Below are positions 1-8,966 of a stretch of 64,000 nucleotides of DNA, piece after piece. The DNA comes from Euzebya tangerina. GTDB taxonomy: Bacteria; Actinomycetota; Nitriliruptoria; Euzebyales; Euzebyaceae. Under the pieces are notes generated by a model, which made no database searches, had not been told where the DNA came from, and saw only the letters and a list, made by a program, of their open reading frames with translations. How positions within the stretch are numbered: the first letter of the stretch is position 1; every line of letters begins with the position of its first letter. The translations under genes were made by a program, and so were the position numbers. The stretch spans positions 2,542,001 to 2,606,000 of the forward strand of contig NZ_PPDK01000001.1 in the NCBI RefSeq assembly GCF_003074135.1. Direction: 5' to 3'.

Positions 1-555
1 CGGCATGTCGGGCGCCGTCATCAGGGAGCCGTTGGAGGTCATCGGGTCCGCGCCCAGGACCAGCAGGTAGTCGGTGCGGTCGATGTCCGGGATGGGGATC
101 GACAGCTTGTGGCCGAACATCAGCGCCGCCGAGACGTGCTTGGGCTGCTGGTCGACCGTCGTCGCCGTGAACACGTAGGGGCTGCCCAGTGCCTTCGCCA
201 CAGCGGGGGTGGTGTAGGCGCCGGCGAGGTTGTGGACGTTCGGGTTGCCGAGGTACATGGCCACGACGTCACGGCCGTGGGCCTCGATCAGACCCATCAA
301 CCGCTCCTCCACGGTCTCCCACGCCTGGTCCCAGCTGACCTCCTGCCCGTCGACCAGCGGCTGCGTGAGGCGGTCCGGGTCGGCGTGCAGTGCCCCGATC
401 GACAGCCCCTTCGGACACGCGAACCCACCGCTGAACACGTCATCGGCGTCCCCCCTGACGGACAGCACGGTGCGCTCCCTCGGGTCGACTTCTATGGCCA
501 GCCCACAGGTGGCCTCGCACAGCGGACAGGTGTGGATGTGGGTTTCGCTCGCCAT
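1..555 (-). CDS. Molybdopterin oxidoreductase, N-terminal 185 residues (runs off the window edge)
   Basis: The frame reads leftwards from an ATG at 553-555 and stays open to base 1, so the 3' part of the gene lies outside. A good Shine-Dalgarno (GGAGGAGAG) precedes the ATG by about nine bases. Residues Cys10, Cys13, Cys17 and Cys47 form the N-terminal [4Fe-4S] motif of bis-molybdopterin oxidoreductases (CxxCxxxC, then C-P-K-G). The following 130 residues resemble the start of the molybdopterin-binding region, including a YLLVLGADP stretch. The family covers formate dehydrogenases, nitrate reductases and similar enzymes. The substrate cannot be told from this fragment. No Tat signal precedes the cysteines, so a cytoplasmic enzyme is likely. 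It is divergent from the ThDP enzyme at 689. Confidence 0.85.
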   Translation of the reverse strand, partial: MASETHIHTCPLCEATCGLAIEVDPRERTVLSVRGDADDVFSGGFACPKGLSIGALHADPDRLTQPLVDGQEVSWDQAWETVEERLMGLIEAHGRDVVAMYLGNPNVHNLAGAYTTPAVAKALGSPYVFTATTVDQQPKHVSAALMFGHKLSIPIPDIDRTDYLLVLGADPMTSNGSLMTAPDMP

Positions 556-688
556 CGCCGACTTCTCTCCTCCGGGGTCGCCCGTTACCCTGACATGACT
601 CGGGTCACCTTCACAACGTCGCACCCGCCGACACCCGTGACCGCCACCGCCGCGCCCGCAGGCCCGGCCGATCCAAGGACCGCAGCGC

Positions 689-2377
689 ATGAGTGATCAG
701 TCCGGAACACGCGTCGACGACAACACGGACCAGCAGGACGAGACCAGCCAGGAGGCCAGCGGCGCCCTGGCCGTCCACGCGCTGGAGGCGGCGGGGGTCG
801 AGCACCTCTTCACCCTCTCCGGCGGGCACATCTTCCCGCTGTACGACGGCTGCCGTCAGACTGGCGTCCAGCTGTGGGACTTCCGCCACGAGCAGTCCGC
901 GACCTTCGCCGCCGAGGGGCTGGCCAAGCTGACCCGGCAGACCCAGGTGGCCGCGCTGACGGCCGGACCGGGAGTCACCAACTCGGTCAGCGCCACGGCC
1001 AGCGCCCGCTTCGGCGGCTCACCCCTCCTCGTCATCGGCGGGCGTGCGCCCGCGGCGACCTGGGGCACCGGCAGCCTGCAGGAGATCGATCACACCGCCT
1101 TCATGGGTCCGCTCACCAAGTCGGCCACGACGGCCATGACGCCCGACACCGTCGCCCGGACCGTGGCCGAGGCCTACCGCGTGGCCGGGTCATCCCACCG
1201 CGGTCCGACCTTCGTCGACATCCCGATGGACGTCGTGTTCACTCCGGCGCAGACCGACACGGTCCGCGCACCCGCCGTCCCGGACACCGTCGCCCATGAC
1301 CCGAGTGACGTTTCCCGGATCGCCGAGATGCTAGCTGCCTCCACCGCCCCTGTCCTGATCGGCGGCGGGGACGTCTGGCTGGACGGCGCCGTCGAGGCCT
1401 TCACGACGTTGGCCGAGACCACCGGCGCTGCCGTCATCCAGAACGGCATGGGCCGCGGCTGCATGCCGGCCGACCACCCGCAGGTCCTCTCCCGCGCCCG
1501 CGGTGCCGCGTTCAAGTCCGCCGACCTGGTCATCGTGATCGGCACACCGCTCGACTTCCGGCTGGGCTTCGGGACCTTCGGTGACGCCCGGACCGTCCAC
1601 ATCGCCGACCACCCCGACCAGCTCTCCTCGCACGCCAGCCCGGCGGCGACGGCTGCGGGCTCCCTGGGGCCGCTGCTCCAGGCGCTGACCGAGGCCGCCG
1701 GCGGGCCATCAGGCGAGATCGCCCAGGCTCGAGCCGCCAGACTCGACACCCTGCGAGATGCAGAAGAGGCAAAGGCTGCCGAGGACGCCGACCTGCTGAC
1801 CACGGACGGCACCACCATCCATCCGGCCCGCGTGTACGGCGCACTGCAGGAGGTCCTCGACCGTGATGCCGTCGTCATCGGTGATGGGGGCGACTTCGTC
1901 AGCTTCGCCGGCCGGTACGTCAAGTCCTACCAGCCAGGCCACTGGATGGACCCGGGCCCGTACGGCTGCCTCGGCACCGGCATGGGGTACGCCGCCGCCG
2001 CCCGGATCGCCCACCCCGACAAGCAGGTCGCGCTGATGCTCGGCGACGGGGCTGCCGGGTTCTCACTGATGGACGTCGAGTCGCTGGTCCGCCAGGACCT
2101 CCCGGTCGTCATCATCTGCGGCAACAACGGCATCTGGGCACTCGAGAAGTTCCCCATGCAGCAGCTCTACAACGGCTGGGACGTCGCCGCCGACCTGCAG
2201 CCGCAGCTCGGCTATCACACGGTCGTCGAGGCCATGGGGGGCGGGGGAGAGGTCGTGACCGACTCGCGGAACCTCACCGCAGCCATCAAGCGGGGGTTCG
2301 ACGCCGGTGTGCCCTACCTCATCAACGTCATGACCGACCCGACCGTGGCCTACCCCCGGTCCACCGCCCTGGTATGA
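689..2377 (+). CDS. Thiamine-diphosphate enzyme, IlvG/acetolactate synthase-like
   Basis: This 562-residue protein has the three-domain layout of ThDP decarboxylases and synthases. The conserved cofactor-activating Glu is residue 68 (in FRHEQSATFAAEG). A central domain follows, and the C-terminal ThDP/Mg motif runs from GDG at 452-454 to Asn479-Asn480. The N-terminal block (FTLSGGHIFPLYDG, then GGRAPAATWGTGSLQEIDH) closely recalls mycobacterial IlvG (Rv1820), annotated as an acetolactate synthase large-subunit homologue. No small regulatory subunit gene is adjacent, so branched-chain amino acid synthesis is not shown; an oxalyl-CoA/2-hydroxyacyl-CoA lyase-like role remains possible. The ATG has AAGGA about ten bases upstream. 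A short weak hairpin follows the stop. Confidence 0.85.
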   Translation: MSDQSGTRVDDNTDQQDETSQEASGALAVHALEAAGVEHLFTLSGGHIFPLYDGCRQTGVQLWDFRHEQSATFAAEGLAKLTRQTQVAALTAGPGVTNSVSATASARFGGSPLLVIGGRAPAATWGTGSLQEIDHTAFMGPLTKSATTAMTPDTVARTVAEAYRVAGSSHRGPTFVDIPMDVVFTPAQTDTVRAPAVPDTVAHDPSDVSRIAEMLAASTAPVLIGGGDVWLDGAVEAFTTLAETTGAAVIQNGMGRGCMPADHPQVLSRARGAAFKSADLVIVIGTPLDFRLGFGTFGDARTVHIADHPDQLSSHASPAATAAGSLGPLLQALTEAAGGPSGEIAQARAARLDTLRDAEEAKAAEDADLLTTDGTTIHPARVYGALQEVLDRDAVVIGDGGDFVSFAGRYVKSYQPGHWMDPGPYGCLGTGMGYAAAARIAHPDKQVALMLGDGAAGFSLMDVESLVRQDLPVVIICGNNGIWALEKFPMQQLYNGWDVAADLQPQLGYHTVVEAMGGGGEVVTDSRNLTAAIKRGFDAGVPYLINVMTDPTVAYPRSTALV

Positions 2378-2386
2378 GCCGCGGTC

Positions 2387-2407
2387 TGGCCGCATCGCGA
2401 TCGGCCA
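2387..2407 (+). terminator. Weak hairpin after the ThDP enzyme gene
   Basis: TGGCCG (2387-2392) pairs with CGGCCA (2402-2407) across a nine-base loop, ten bases after the stop codon. There is no T tract. It may be only a weak attenuating structure before the AtuA gene. Confidence 0.3.
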
Positions 2408-2453
2408 CAGCACGACGGGCCCCGTCGCGGCCGACCGCCGGCAGCACCAGTCG

Positions 2454-3845
2454 ATGATGCCCGCACAGGGTGAGGGGGCCGTGCGAGTCGCCGGTGGCCA
2501 GGGCTTCTACGGCGACACGCCGCTGGCCATCGCCGACCTGCTGACCGAGCAGCCCGACTACGTCTGTCTGGAAGCGCTGGCCGAGCTCACGCTGGCCATC
2601 CTGGCCAAGGACCGCGGACGCGACGAGACCCTGGGCTACACCCGCGACCTGCCGCTGTACCTGATGCAGCTGCTGCCGACATTGCTGGAGCGCCGCGAGG
2701 GGTCACGGCCCCTCCGGGTCATCACCAACGCGGGCGGGATCAATCCGTTGGGCGCGCTCCGGCTGCTACAGGCCCAGGCCGAGCCGTTCGGCCTCACCGG
2801 CCTGACCGTCGCCGTCGTGCAGGGCGATGACCTGCGATCTGCCCCGGACCTGCTGCCCGAGGGCTTCCCCGCCGCCGAGGAGCTGGCGTTCGCCAACGCC
2901 TACCTGGGCGTCGCCGGGATCGTCGAGGCGCTGGAGGCGGGCGCCGACATCGTCATCACCGGACGGGTCGCCGACGCCGCCCTCTTCCTCGCGCCGCTGG
3001 TGCACGAGCACGGCTGGGCCATCGGGCCCGACGGACTGGCTGAGCAGGACGTGAACCGGCTGGCCGCCGGCACGGTCGTGGGCCACCTGCTGGAGTGCTC
3101 CGGCCAGTCGACGGGCGGCAACCACGCGGGGGAGTGGTGGACGGTGCCCGAGCCGTGGCGGTACGGCTTCCCGCTGGCCGACGTGACGGCCGACGGTACC
3201 GCGACGATCTTCTCGCCGGAGGTGGCCGGTGGGCGGGTCGACTTCGACACGGTCCGCCAGCAGCTGCTGTACGAGGTCGGCGACCCAACCAGCTACCTGA
3301 CCCCGGACGTGGTCGTCGACATGACCACCGTGCAGCTGGACGACCGGGGCGATGGCCGCGTGGTCGTCACCGGCGTCGAGGGCCGTCCGGCGACCGGGCT
3401 GTACAAGGCCGTGGGCGCCTCCCGCGACGGGTACGCCGCCGACTTCTCGATCGCGTTCGGCTGGCCCGACGCACCGGCGAAGGCACGAGCAGCCGCGACC
3501 ATCGCACGCAAGCGGATCGCCGAAGCCGGGATCGAGCTGGCGGACTGGCACACCGAGATCTTCGGACTGAACGCCCTGCACGGGCCTGCAGCGTGGCAGC
3601 CCGGCCAGTCGGACCCCGAGCCCAGCGAGGTGGTGCTCCGCCTGGCGTGGAAGACCACCGAGTCCGCCGCGTGCGCCCAGGTTGGCCGCCACCTCATCCC
3701 CATGGCGCTCTCAGCCCCGCCGCCCGGGTTCAGCGGCGCCAACCGATCCCGGCCGAAGCCATCCGGGCTGCTGCAGATGCACACGGCGTTGATCCCCCGT
3801 GGACCGGTCGACGCTCGGCGTTCGGTGATCGTGGAGGTGCTGTGA
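2454..3845 (+). CDS. AtuA family protein (DUF1446), acyclic terpene utilisation-like
   Basis: The protein (463 residues from this ATG) carries the DUF1446/AtuA signature: an early GGQGFYGDTP segment, EALAELTLAIL, ITNAGGINPLGA and a middle block ITGRVADAALFLAPL. AtuA is required for citronellol/geraniol catabolism in Pseudomonas, but its exact reaction is not settled and the family is widespread in actinobacteria without terpene genes. The GTG at 2481 is an alternative start that fits the family's usual N-terminus better; it would remove nine residues. The stop overlaps the next ATG (TGATG), so the two are translationally coupled, as is usual for this pair. Confidence 0.85.
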   Translation: MMPAQGEGAVRVAGGQGFYGDTPLAIADLLTEQPDYVCLEALAELTLAILAKDRGRDETLGYTRDLPLYLMQLLPTLLERREGSRPLRVITNAGGINPLGALRLLQAQAEPFGLTGLTVAVVQGDDLRSAPDLLPEGFPAAEELAFANAYLGVAGIVEALEAGADIVITGRVADAALFLAPLVHEHGWAIGPDGLAEQDVNRLAAGTVVGHLLECSGQSTGGNHAGEWWTVPEPWRYGFPLADVTADGTATIFSPEVAGGRVDFDTVRQQLLYEVGDPTSYLTPDVVVDMTTVQLDDRGDGRVVVTGVEGRPATGLYKAVGASRDGYAADFSIAFGWPDAPAKARAAATIARKRIAEAGIELADWHTEIFGLNALHGPAAWQPGQSDPEPSEVVLRLAWKTTESAACAQVGRHLIPMALSAPPPGFSGANRSRPKPSGLLQMHTALIPRGPVDARRSVIVEVL

Positions 3846-4246
3846 TGGCCGTTGAGCCACGACGGACGGTCCAGGTGAACGATCTGGCCTTCGCCCGGCC
3901 CGGCGACAAGGGCAACGACGCCGACGTGTCGGTGTTCGCTCGATCACCGGCGGCGTACCAGCACCTCGCGGCGGTGCTGACGGCCGAGCGGGTGGCCGAG
4001 CACTACGGCGACCTGGTCCGTGGCGACGTCACCCGCTGGGAGGTCCCGAACGTCCGCGCGCTCACGTTCCTCCTCCGTGATGCGCTGGCCGGTGGCGGGC
4101 CGGCCAGTCTGCGGGCTGACAACCTGGGCAAGGCCCTGGGCGGAGCCATCCTGCGATTGGAGATCGAGGCACCCGAGGGGCTGGTGGCGGAGGGGGTCCA
4201 CCCACCACCGGACCCCTATCGCGAGGCCGGCTGGGTCGTCAGGTAG
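3845..4246 (+). CDS. AtuA-associated small protein (family often fused to the AtuA C-terminus)
   Basis: This 133-residue protein starts at an ATG that shares its A with the AtuA stop codon. It contains the typical NDLAFARPGDKGNDADVSVFA opening segment, shared with the small domain found downstream of, or fused to, DUF1446 proteins. It probably forms a complex with the AtuA-like protein; the function is otherwise unknown. It ends seven bases before the convergent tenA stop, leaving no room for a separate terminator. Confidence 0.8.
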   Translation: MAVEPRRTVQVNDLAFARPGDKGNDADVSVFARSPAAYQHLAAVLTAERVAEHYGDLVRGDVTRWEVPNVRALTFLLRDALAGGGPASLRADNLGKALGGAILRLEIEAPEGLVAEGVHPPPDPYREAGWVVR

Positions 4247-4253
4247 CGGTCGC

Positions 4254-4901
4254 TCAGCCGGGCAGCGCGGCGCCACTCCGATGGGCGGAGTCGAAGAAGG
4301 CCCACTCCAGCTCCATTGCCGTGGTGTAGGTCTGACGGAGCCGGCCCTCGTCAACCGGTGCCTCGAGCGTGACGAGGTCGTCGAGCAGGTCGTCCATGGC
4401 CGTCGCCAGCTGCTCGAAGTCGTCGGAGCTGTAGGTCTCCACCCACTCGCGGTACGCGGAGTCGGGATCGGTGTCCTCCCGCATCTGCTGCCCCAACCAG
4501 GCGTACAGGCGCATGCACGGCGTCATGGCCGCGGCCAGCAGGTGGAGCGGCTCGAGCGCGGCGGTTGCCAGCAGGAAGTCGGTGTAGGCGCGGGTGGCCG
4601 CGGTCGGCCTCGGGTGCAGGTCCACGCCCCAGCGCTCCGCGTAGGCGCCGTGGAGGGCCTGCTCGTCCATCGCCCCGTCGAGGAGCGTCTTGAACCGCCG
4701 CATCGTCGGTGCATCCGGCGAGCGGGCGATCCCCAGGGCGTAGGCCTTGGCGAAGGCGTCCAGGAAGAACGCGTCCTGTCCGACGTAGTGCTCGAAGGCC
4801 GCACGATCGAGGGATCCGTTGGCGATCCCGGTCAGGAACGGATGGGCGAGGCAGGCAGAGGCGGTGGTCGTCGACTCGGCCCAGAGGCTGGTGGCGTCCA
4901 T
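4254..4901 (-). CDS. tenA: TenA family thiaminase II / aminopyrimidine aminohydrolase
   Basis: TenA (215 residues) hydrolyses 4-amino-5-aminomethyl-2-methylpyrimidine, and thiamine more slowly, to salvage the pyrimidine half of thiamine. Signature residues are visible: HPF at 20-22, YVGQD ending at Asp43, the catalytic Cys129 in MTPCMRLYAW, and the C-terminal MELEW motif whose Glu197/199 includes the acid-base residue. Length is normal for a stand-alone TenA. No other thiamine gene is nearby, so it works as a single salvage enzyme here. A TACCAT box lies eight bases upstream of the ATG, with no Shine-Dalgarno, suggesting a leaderless message. Confidence 0.92.
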   Translation of the reverse strand: MDATSLWAESTTTASACLAHPFLTGIANGSLDRAAFEHYVGQDAFFLDAFAKAYALGIARSPDAPTMRRFKTLLDGAMDEQALHGAYAERWGVDLHPRPTAATRAYTDFLLATAALEPLHLLAAAMTPCMRLYAWLGQQMREDTDPDSAYREWVETYSSDDFEQLATAMDDLLDDLVTLEAPVDEGRLRQTYTTAMELEWAFFDSAHRSGAALPG

Positions 4902-4909
4902 GGCCCGGG

Positions 4910-4915
4910 ATGGTA
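4910..4915 (-). promoter_or_regulatory. Putative -10 box of tenA (leaderless)
   Basis: On the minus strand TACCAT ends eight bases before the tenA ATG, the spacing expected if transcription begins at the start codon. No clear -35 box is visible. Confidence 0.4.
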
Positions 4916-4930
4916 GGCGGAGCAGCGCAG

Positions 4931-5479
4931 TCAGTTCCCGGTCGACGTATCCGACCGCTCGGAGGGGGCACCGGTCGATGGTGGGTCACCGGGCGGGAAC
5001 GCCCCGTCCTGGCACAGGGTCGACCCGGAGTCGAACCGCCAGCTGACGGTGTCGTCGTTGTACGACTGGACCGCCAGACCACTCCAGTAGACCGCGTCGA
5101 GGACTCCGACAGCGTCGCCGTCATCGAAGACGATGAACTCGGAGGTGTAGGCCTCACCGTTGCCGTCCGTTCCCTCGACCACGAGGGCGGTTCCTCGTCG
5201 GAGCGGCCCCTCGTCCGGCAGCGCGACCACGCAGGTGACGGCCGGCGGTGTGGTGGGGGCGACCGGCCCGGCGGTGTCGAGCGTGTCCGGGCAGGTCGTG
5301 GCCTCGGACGGTGAGAGCGCACAGAGCCGGTCGGACCGGCCGCTGGCGACCAGGTCGACGGCCTGGTCGAGCAACTCGCGCGCCTGCTCCTCGGAGATGT
5401 TCTGCCGCGTCTCGATCAGCCCGCATCCGGTCAGGGCCACGACCAGCAGAACCAGCGCGATGGACAGACGAAGCGGCAC
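4931..5479 (-). CDS. Putative lipoprotein, unknown function
   Basis: Starting from a GTG at 5477-5479, the product is 182 residues: a short basic start, a hydrophobic stretch and a lipobox (ALTGC), giving a lipid-anchored mature protein. The remainder is acidic and contains several Cys residues (RLCALSP, TTCPDT, VTCVVAL, TLCQD) that could form disulfides. I do not recognise a named domain. An upstream in-frame start at 5641 would put 54 extra residues before the signal peptide and overlap phoH; I reject it. A TACCCT box seven bases before the GTG supports the chosen start. Confidence 0.75.
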   Translation of the reverse strand: MPLRLSIALVLLVVALTGCGLIETRQNISEEQARELLDQAVDLVASGRSDRLCALSPSEATTCPDTLDTAGPVAPTTPPAVTCVVALPDEGPLRRGTALVVEGTDGNGEAYTSEFIVFDDGDAVGVLDAVYWSGLAVQSYNDDTVSWRFDSGSTLCQDGAFPPGDPPSTGAPSERSDTSTGN

Positions 5480-5486
5480 GGCCGGC

Positions 5487-5492
5487 AGGGTA
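5487..5492 (-). promoter_or_regulatory. Putative -10 box of the lipoprotein gene (leaderless)
   Basis: TACCCT on the minus strand ends seven bases before the GTG start. It shares the 74-base divergent spacer with the phoH promoter. Confidence 0.4.
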
Positions 5493-5538
5493 TCCGGGTC
5501 CGGATTCGGTCCGGCTGCCAGGGGAGGGTTTGTTCCGG

Positions 5539-5544
5539 TAGACT
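5539..5544 (+). promoter_or_regulatory. Putative -10 box of the phoH operon (leaderless)
   Basis: TAGACT ends nine bases before the TTG start of phoH, and no Shine-Dalgarno lies between them. This is a typical actinobacterial leaderless arrangement. Confidence 0.45.
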
Positions 5545-5553
5545 CGTCTGCCC

Positions 5554-6548
<995 letters not shown>

Positions 6549-6552
<4 letters not shown>

Positions 6553-7106
6553 CGGAGGGCAGCAGACCCGTCCTGGTCAGCGACGAGCGCACGTCGGCCG
6601 ACCAGACCCCCGTCGATGCCGAGCGACTCCGGACGTTGGCCGTCATGACCCTGGACGGCATGGCCGTCCCGCCACAGATGGAGGTGACCGTCATGCTGGT
6701 CGACACCGACCGGATGGCGGACCTCAACCAGGAGCACATGGGCCACGAGGGACCGACCGACGTCCTGGCCTTCCCGCTGGACGCCGTCGACGACACCGTC
6801 CCGGACCGCCCAGCCATCCTCGGTGACGTCGTGCTGTGCCCTGCCGTCGCGGCTGCCCAGGCCCCGGAGAACGACAGCACGCCGCAGGCCGAGATGGAGC
6901 TGCTCATCGTCCACGGGATACTGCACCTGCTGGGGCACGACCACGCCGAGCCGGAGGAGGAGCGCGTGATGTTCACCCTGACCTACAAGCTCCTGGCGAC
7001 GTTTCTCGCGAGCAACCCCGCGCCCATCGCTGAGTCGAGCACAGCCGAGCCGTCACACGCCCAGCCGGTGCCCGCTCGGCCCAGCGCAGGACAGGACCAC
7101 ACGTGA
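6549..7106 (+). CDS. ybeY: YbeY endoribonuclease, 16S rRNA maturation
   Basis: YbeY is a zinc-dependent single-strand endoribonuclease needed for 16S rRNA 3' end processing and late 30S quality control. The metal triad HGILHLLGHDH is present as His122, His126 and His132. The 185-residue length includes a poorly conserved Ala/Pro-rich C-terminal tail of about 30 residues after the core. It overlaps phoH by four bases and the next gene by four bases (GTGA), so the operon is translationally coupled throughout. Confidence 0.95.
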
Positions 7107-8479
7107 GCCCCGGACTGATCCAGCTGCTGGTTGCACTGGCGCTCACCGTCATCACCGGGTACTTCGCGACCGCACGGGCCGCCCTGGACCGGATGACCGT
7201 CGCGCGAGCCGCCCGTCTGGTGGACGAGGACCGGGCCGGCGCAGCCCGGGTCGTGGCGCTGCTCGAGGGGGCCAGCCGCTCCTGGTCCGCCCTGACGCTG
7301 CTGATCGTCCTGCCCTTCGTCACCTCCGTGGCCCTGGTCACCGCAGTCCTGCTGGACCGCCTGAGCACGGGACCGGCCATCGCTGCCGCTGTCGCGGTCA
7401 CAGCCGTGACCGGGTACGTGGCCGTGGATCTCGTTCCCCGGTCGGTCGCGCTCCGCCGTCCCGAGGACATCGCGTGCCGTACCGCCGGACCCGTCACGGC
7501 GGCGACCACACTGCTCAAGCTTCCGGCCATGCTGCTGGTGTGGGCCGGCGGCCGCATCCTGCCGGGGGCCGAGGACGGGGCGGAGGCCTTCGTGACGGAG
7601 GAGGCCATCCGCGACCTGATCGACGAGGCCGAAGGACAGTCGATCGAGCCGTCCGAGCGGGCCATGATCCACTCCATCTTCGAGTTGGGCGACACGCTGG
7701 TCCGGGAGATCATGGTCCCGCGGCCGGACGTCGTCATGGTCTCCGTCGCGCAGCCGCTGTCGGAGGTCGTCGGTGTGATCCTGGACCACGGCTACTCGCG
7801 GATCCCCGTCCACCGTGGGGACGAGCGCGACGACATCGCCGGTGTCCTCTACGCCAAGGACGTGCTGAAGCGGATCCACTTCGAAGGTTCGGAGGAGGGC
7901 GACTGGGAGGAGATGATCAGGGCGCCATACGTGGTCCCGGAGCTCAAGAGCGTCGACACGCTCCTCAGTGAGTTGCAGGCCGAGCAGGTCCACCTGGCTG
8001 TTGTCGTCGACGAGTACGGGGCCCTGGCCGGCATCGCGACCATCGAGGATGTGCTGGAGGAGATCGTCGGCGAGATCGTCGACGAGTACGACTCGGAGGA
8101 GGCGTTGGTCGAGGTCGAGGGCGATGGCGTGTGGCGGGTCGACGCGAGGCTGCAGGTGTCCGCGCTGGAGGAGATCACCCAGACCGACCTGCCCGACGAC
8201 GACTGGGACACCGTCGGCGGCCTGCTCTACGGCGTGCTCGGCCACGTTCCCCGAACCGGTGAGTCGGTCGAACTCGACACTGCTCGCCTCAGCGCCGTCA
8301 AGGTGCGTGGCCGGCGAATCGTGGAGGTGCTCGTGGAGCGGATCGATCCCGAAGCGGATGAGGAGACATCGCTCACGGTGGACTCGCACGACGCCGACGG
8401 CTCGCGCGAGGAGTCGACCAACGGCGGACGCACCCGCGACCAGGTCGAGGCCGGCGTCACCGAGGAGTCGGCTCGGTGA
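7103..8479 (+). CDS. CNNM/CorC (HlyC) family membrane protein with CBS pair
   Basis: The 458-residue protein begins with a DUF21-type membrane domain (hydrophobic segments in about the first 150 residues), continues with a Bateman CBS pair (about 200-325, including REIMVPRPD and the SRIPVH motif) and ends with a CorC/HlyC-type C-terminal domain (about 345-420, DDDWDTVGGLLYGVLG). Members are linked to Mg2+/Co2+ transport or resistance; 'hemolysin' is a historical name. The Arg/Glu-rich last 30 residues look disordered. The GTG start overlaps ybeY and the stop overlaps cdd. In actinobacteria this gene regularly sits between ybeY and cdd/era. Confidence 0.9.
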   Translation: MSPGLIQLLVALALTVITGYFATARAALDRMTVARAARLVDEDRAGAARVVALLEGASRSWSALTLLIVLPFVTSVALVTAVLLDRLSTGPAIAAAVAVTAVTGYVAVDLVPRSVALRRPEDIACRTAGPVTAATTLLKLPAMLLVWAGGRILPGAEDGAEAFVTEEAIRDLIDEAEGQSIEPSERAMIHSIFELGDTLVREIMVPRPDVVMVSVAQPLSEVVGVILDHGYSRIPVHRGDERDDIAGVLYAKDVLKRIHFEGSEEGDWEEMIRAPYVVPELKSVDTLLSELQAEQVHLAVVVDEYGALAGIATIEDVLEEIVGEIVDEYDSEEALVEVEGDGVWRVDARLQVSALEEITQTDLPDDDWDTVGGLLYGVLGHVPRTGESVELDTARLSAVKVRGRRIVEVLVERIDPEADEETSLTVDSHDADGSREESTNGGRTRDQVEAGVTEESAR

Positions 8480-8910
8480 GCCCGTCACCCGAGGAACTCG
8501 ACGAGCTGCTCGAGCAGGCCGTGGCGGCCCGCGAGCGCGCCTACGCCCCGTACTCGGACTTCCGGGTCGGCGCGGCGCTGCGGACCACGGACGGCACCGT
8601 CTTTCGCGGCTGCAACGTCGAGAACGCGGCGTATCCCGCGACGATCTGCGCTGAGCGGACGGCCCTGGTCGGCGCAGTGGCCGCCGGTCATCACCACTTC
8701 GACGCCATTGCGGTCGTCGGCTCGGGCCCGGGGGCGACGACGCCCTGCGGGGTGTGTCGTCAGATGCTCTTCGAGTTCGCTCCCGACCTCGTCGTCCACG
8801 CCGCCGGGACCGATGGGGCGACGATGACGGTGCGTCTGGGAGAGGCCCTGCTGCCACACGGCTTCGGGCCGGCCCGTCTGCGCGCCGCTGGCGGCGGAAC
8901 CGCTCCCTAG
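8476..8910 (+). CDS. cdd: Cytidine deaminase
   Basis: A 144-residue homotetrameric-type cytidine deaminase that converts cytidine or deoxycytidine to uridine or deoxyuridine in pyrimidine salvage. The substrate motif CNVENAAYPATICAERTAL contains the first zinc Cys and the catalytic Glu, and PCGVCRQ provides the two other zinc cysteines. The GTG start overlaps the preceding stop by four bases. It closes the phoH operon; era, which often follows, is absent. Confidence 0.95.
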   Translation: MSPSPEELDELLEQAVAARERAYAPYSDFRVGAALRTTDGTVFRGCNVENAAYPATICAERTALVGAVAAGHHHFDAIAVVGSGPGATTPCGVCRQMLFEFAPDLVVHAAGTDGATMTVRLGEALLPHGFGPARLRAAGGGTAP

Positions 8911-8949
8911 GAGCAGGTTTGGGGGTGGCTTGTCCCAATCCTGCGTAGG

Positions 8950-8955
8950 TATGCT
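8950..8955 (+). promoter_or_regulatory. Possible -10 box of the anti-sigma-like gene
   Basis: TATGCT ends eleven bases before the ATG at 8967, with TTGTCC 14 bases further upstream (8930-8935). The spacer is short for a housekeeping promoter, so this is tentative. Confidence 0.3.
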
Positions 8956-8966
8956 CGACAACACAG

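Noticed and set aside
595-696. A 33-codon ORF after a TACCCT box, overlapping the start of the ThDP enzyme gene
   Set aside because: The ATG is only three bases after the box, too close for leaderless initiation, and the peptide is Thr/Pro/Ala-rich without features. I could not support a leader peptide.
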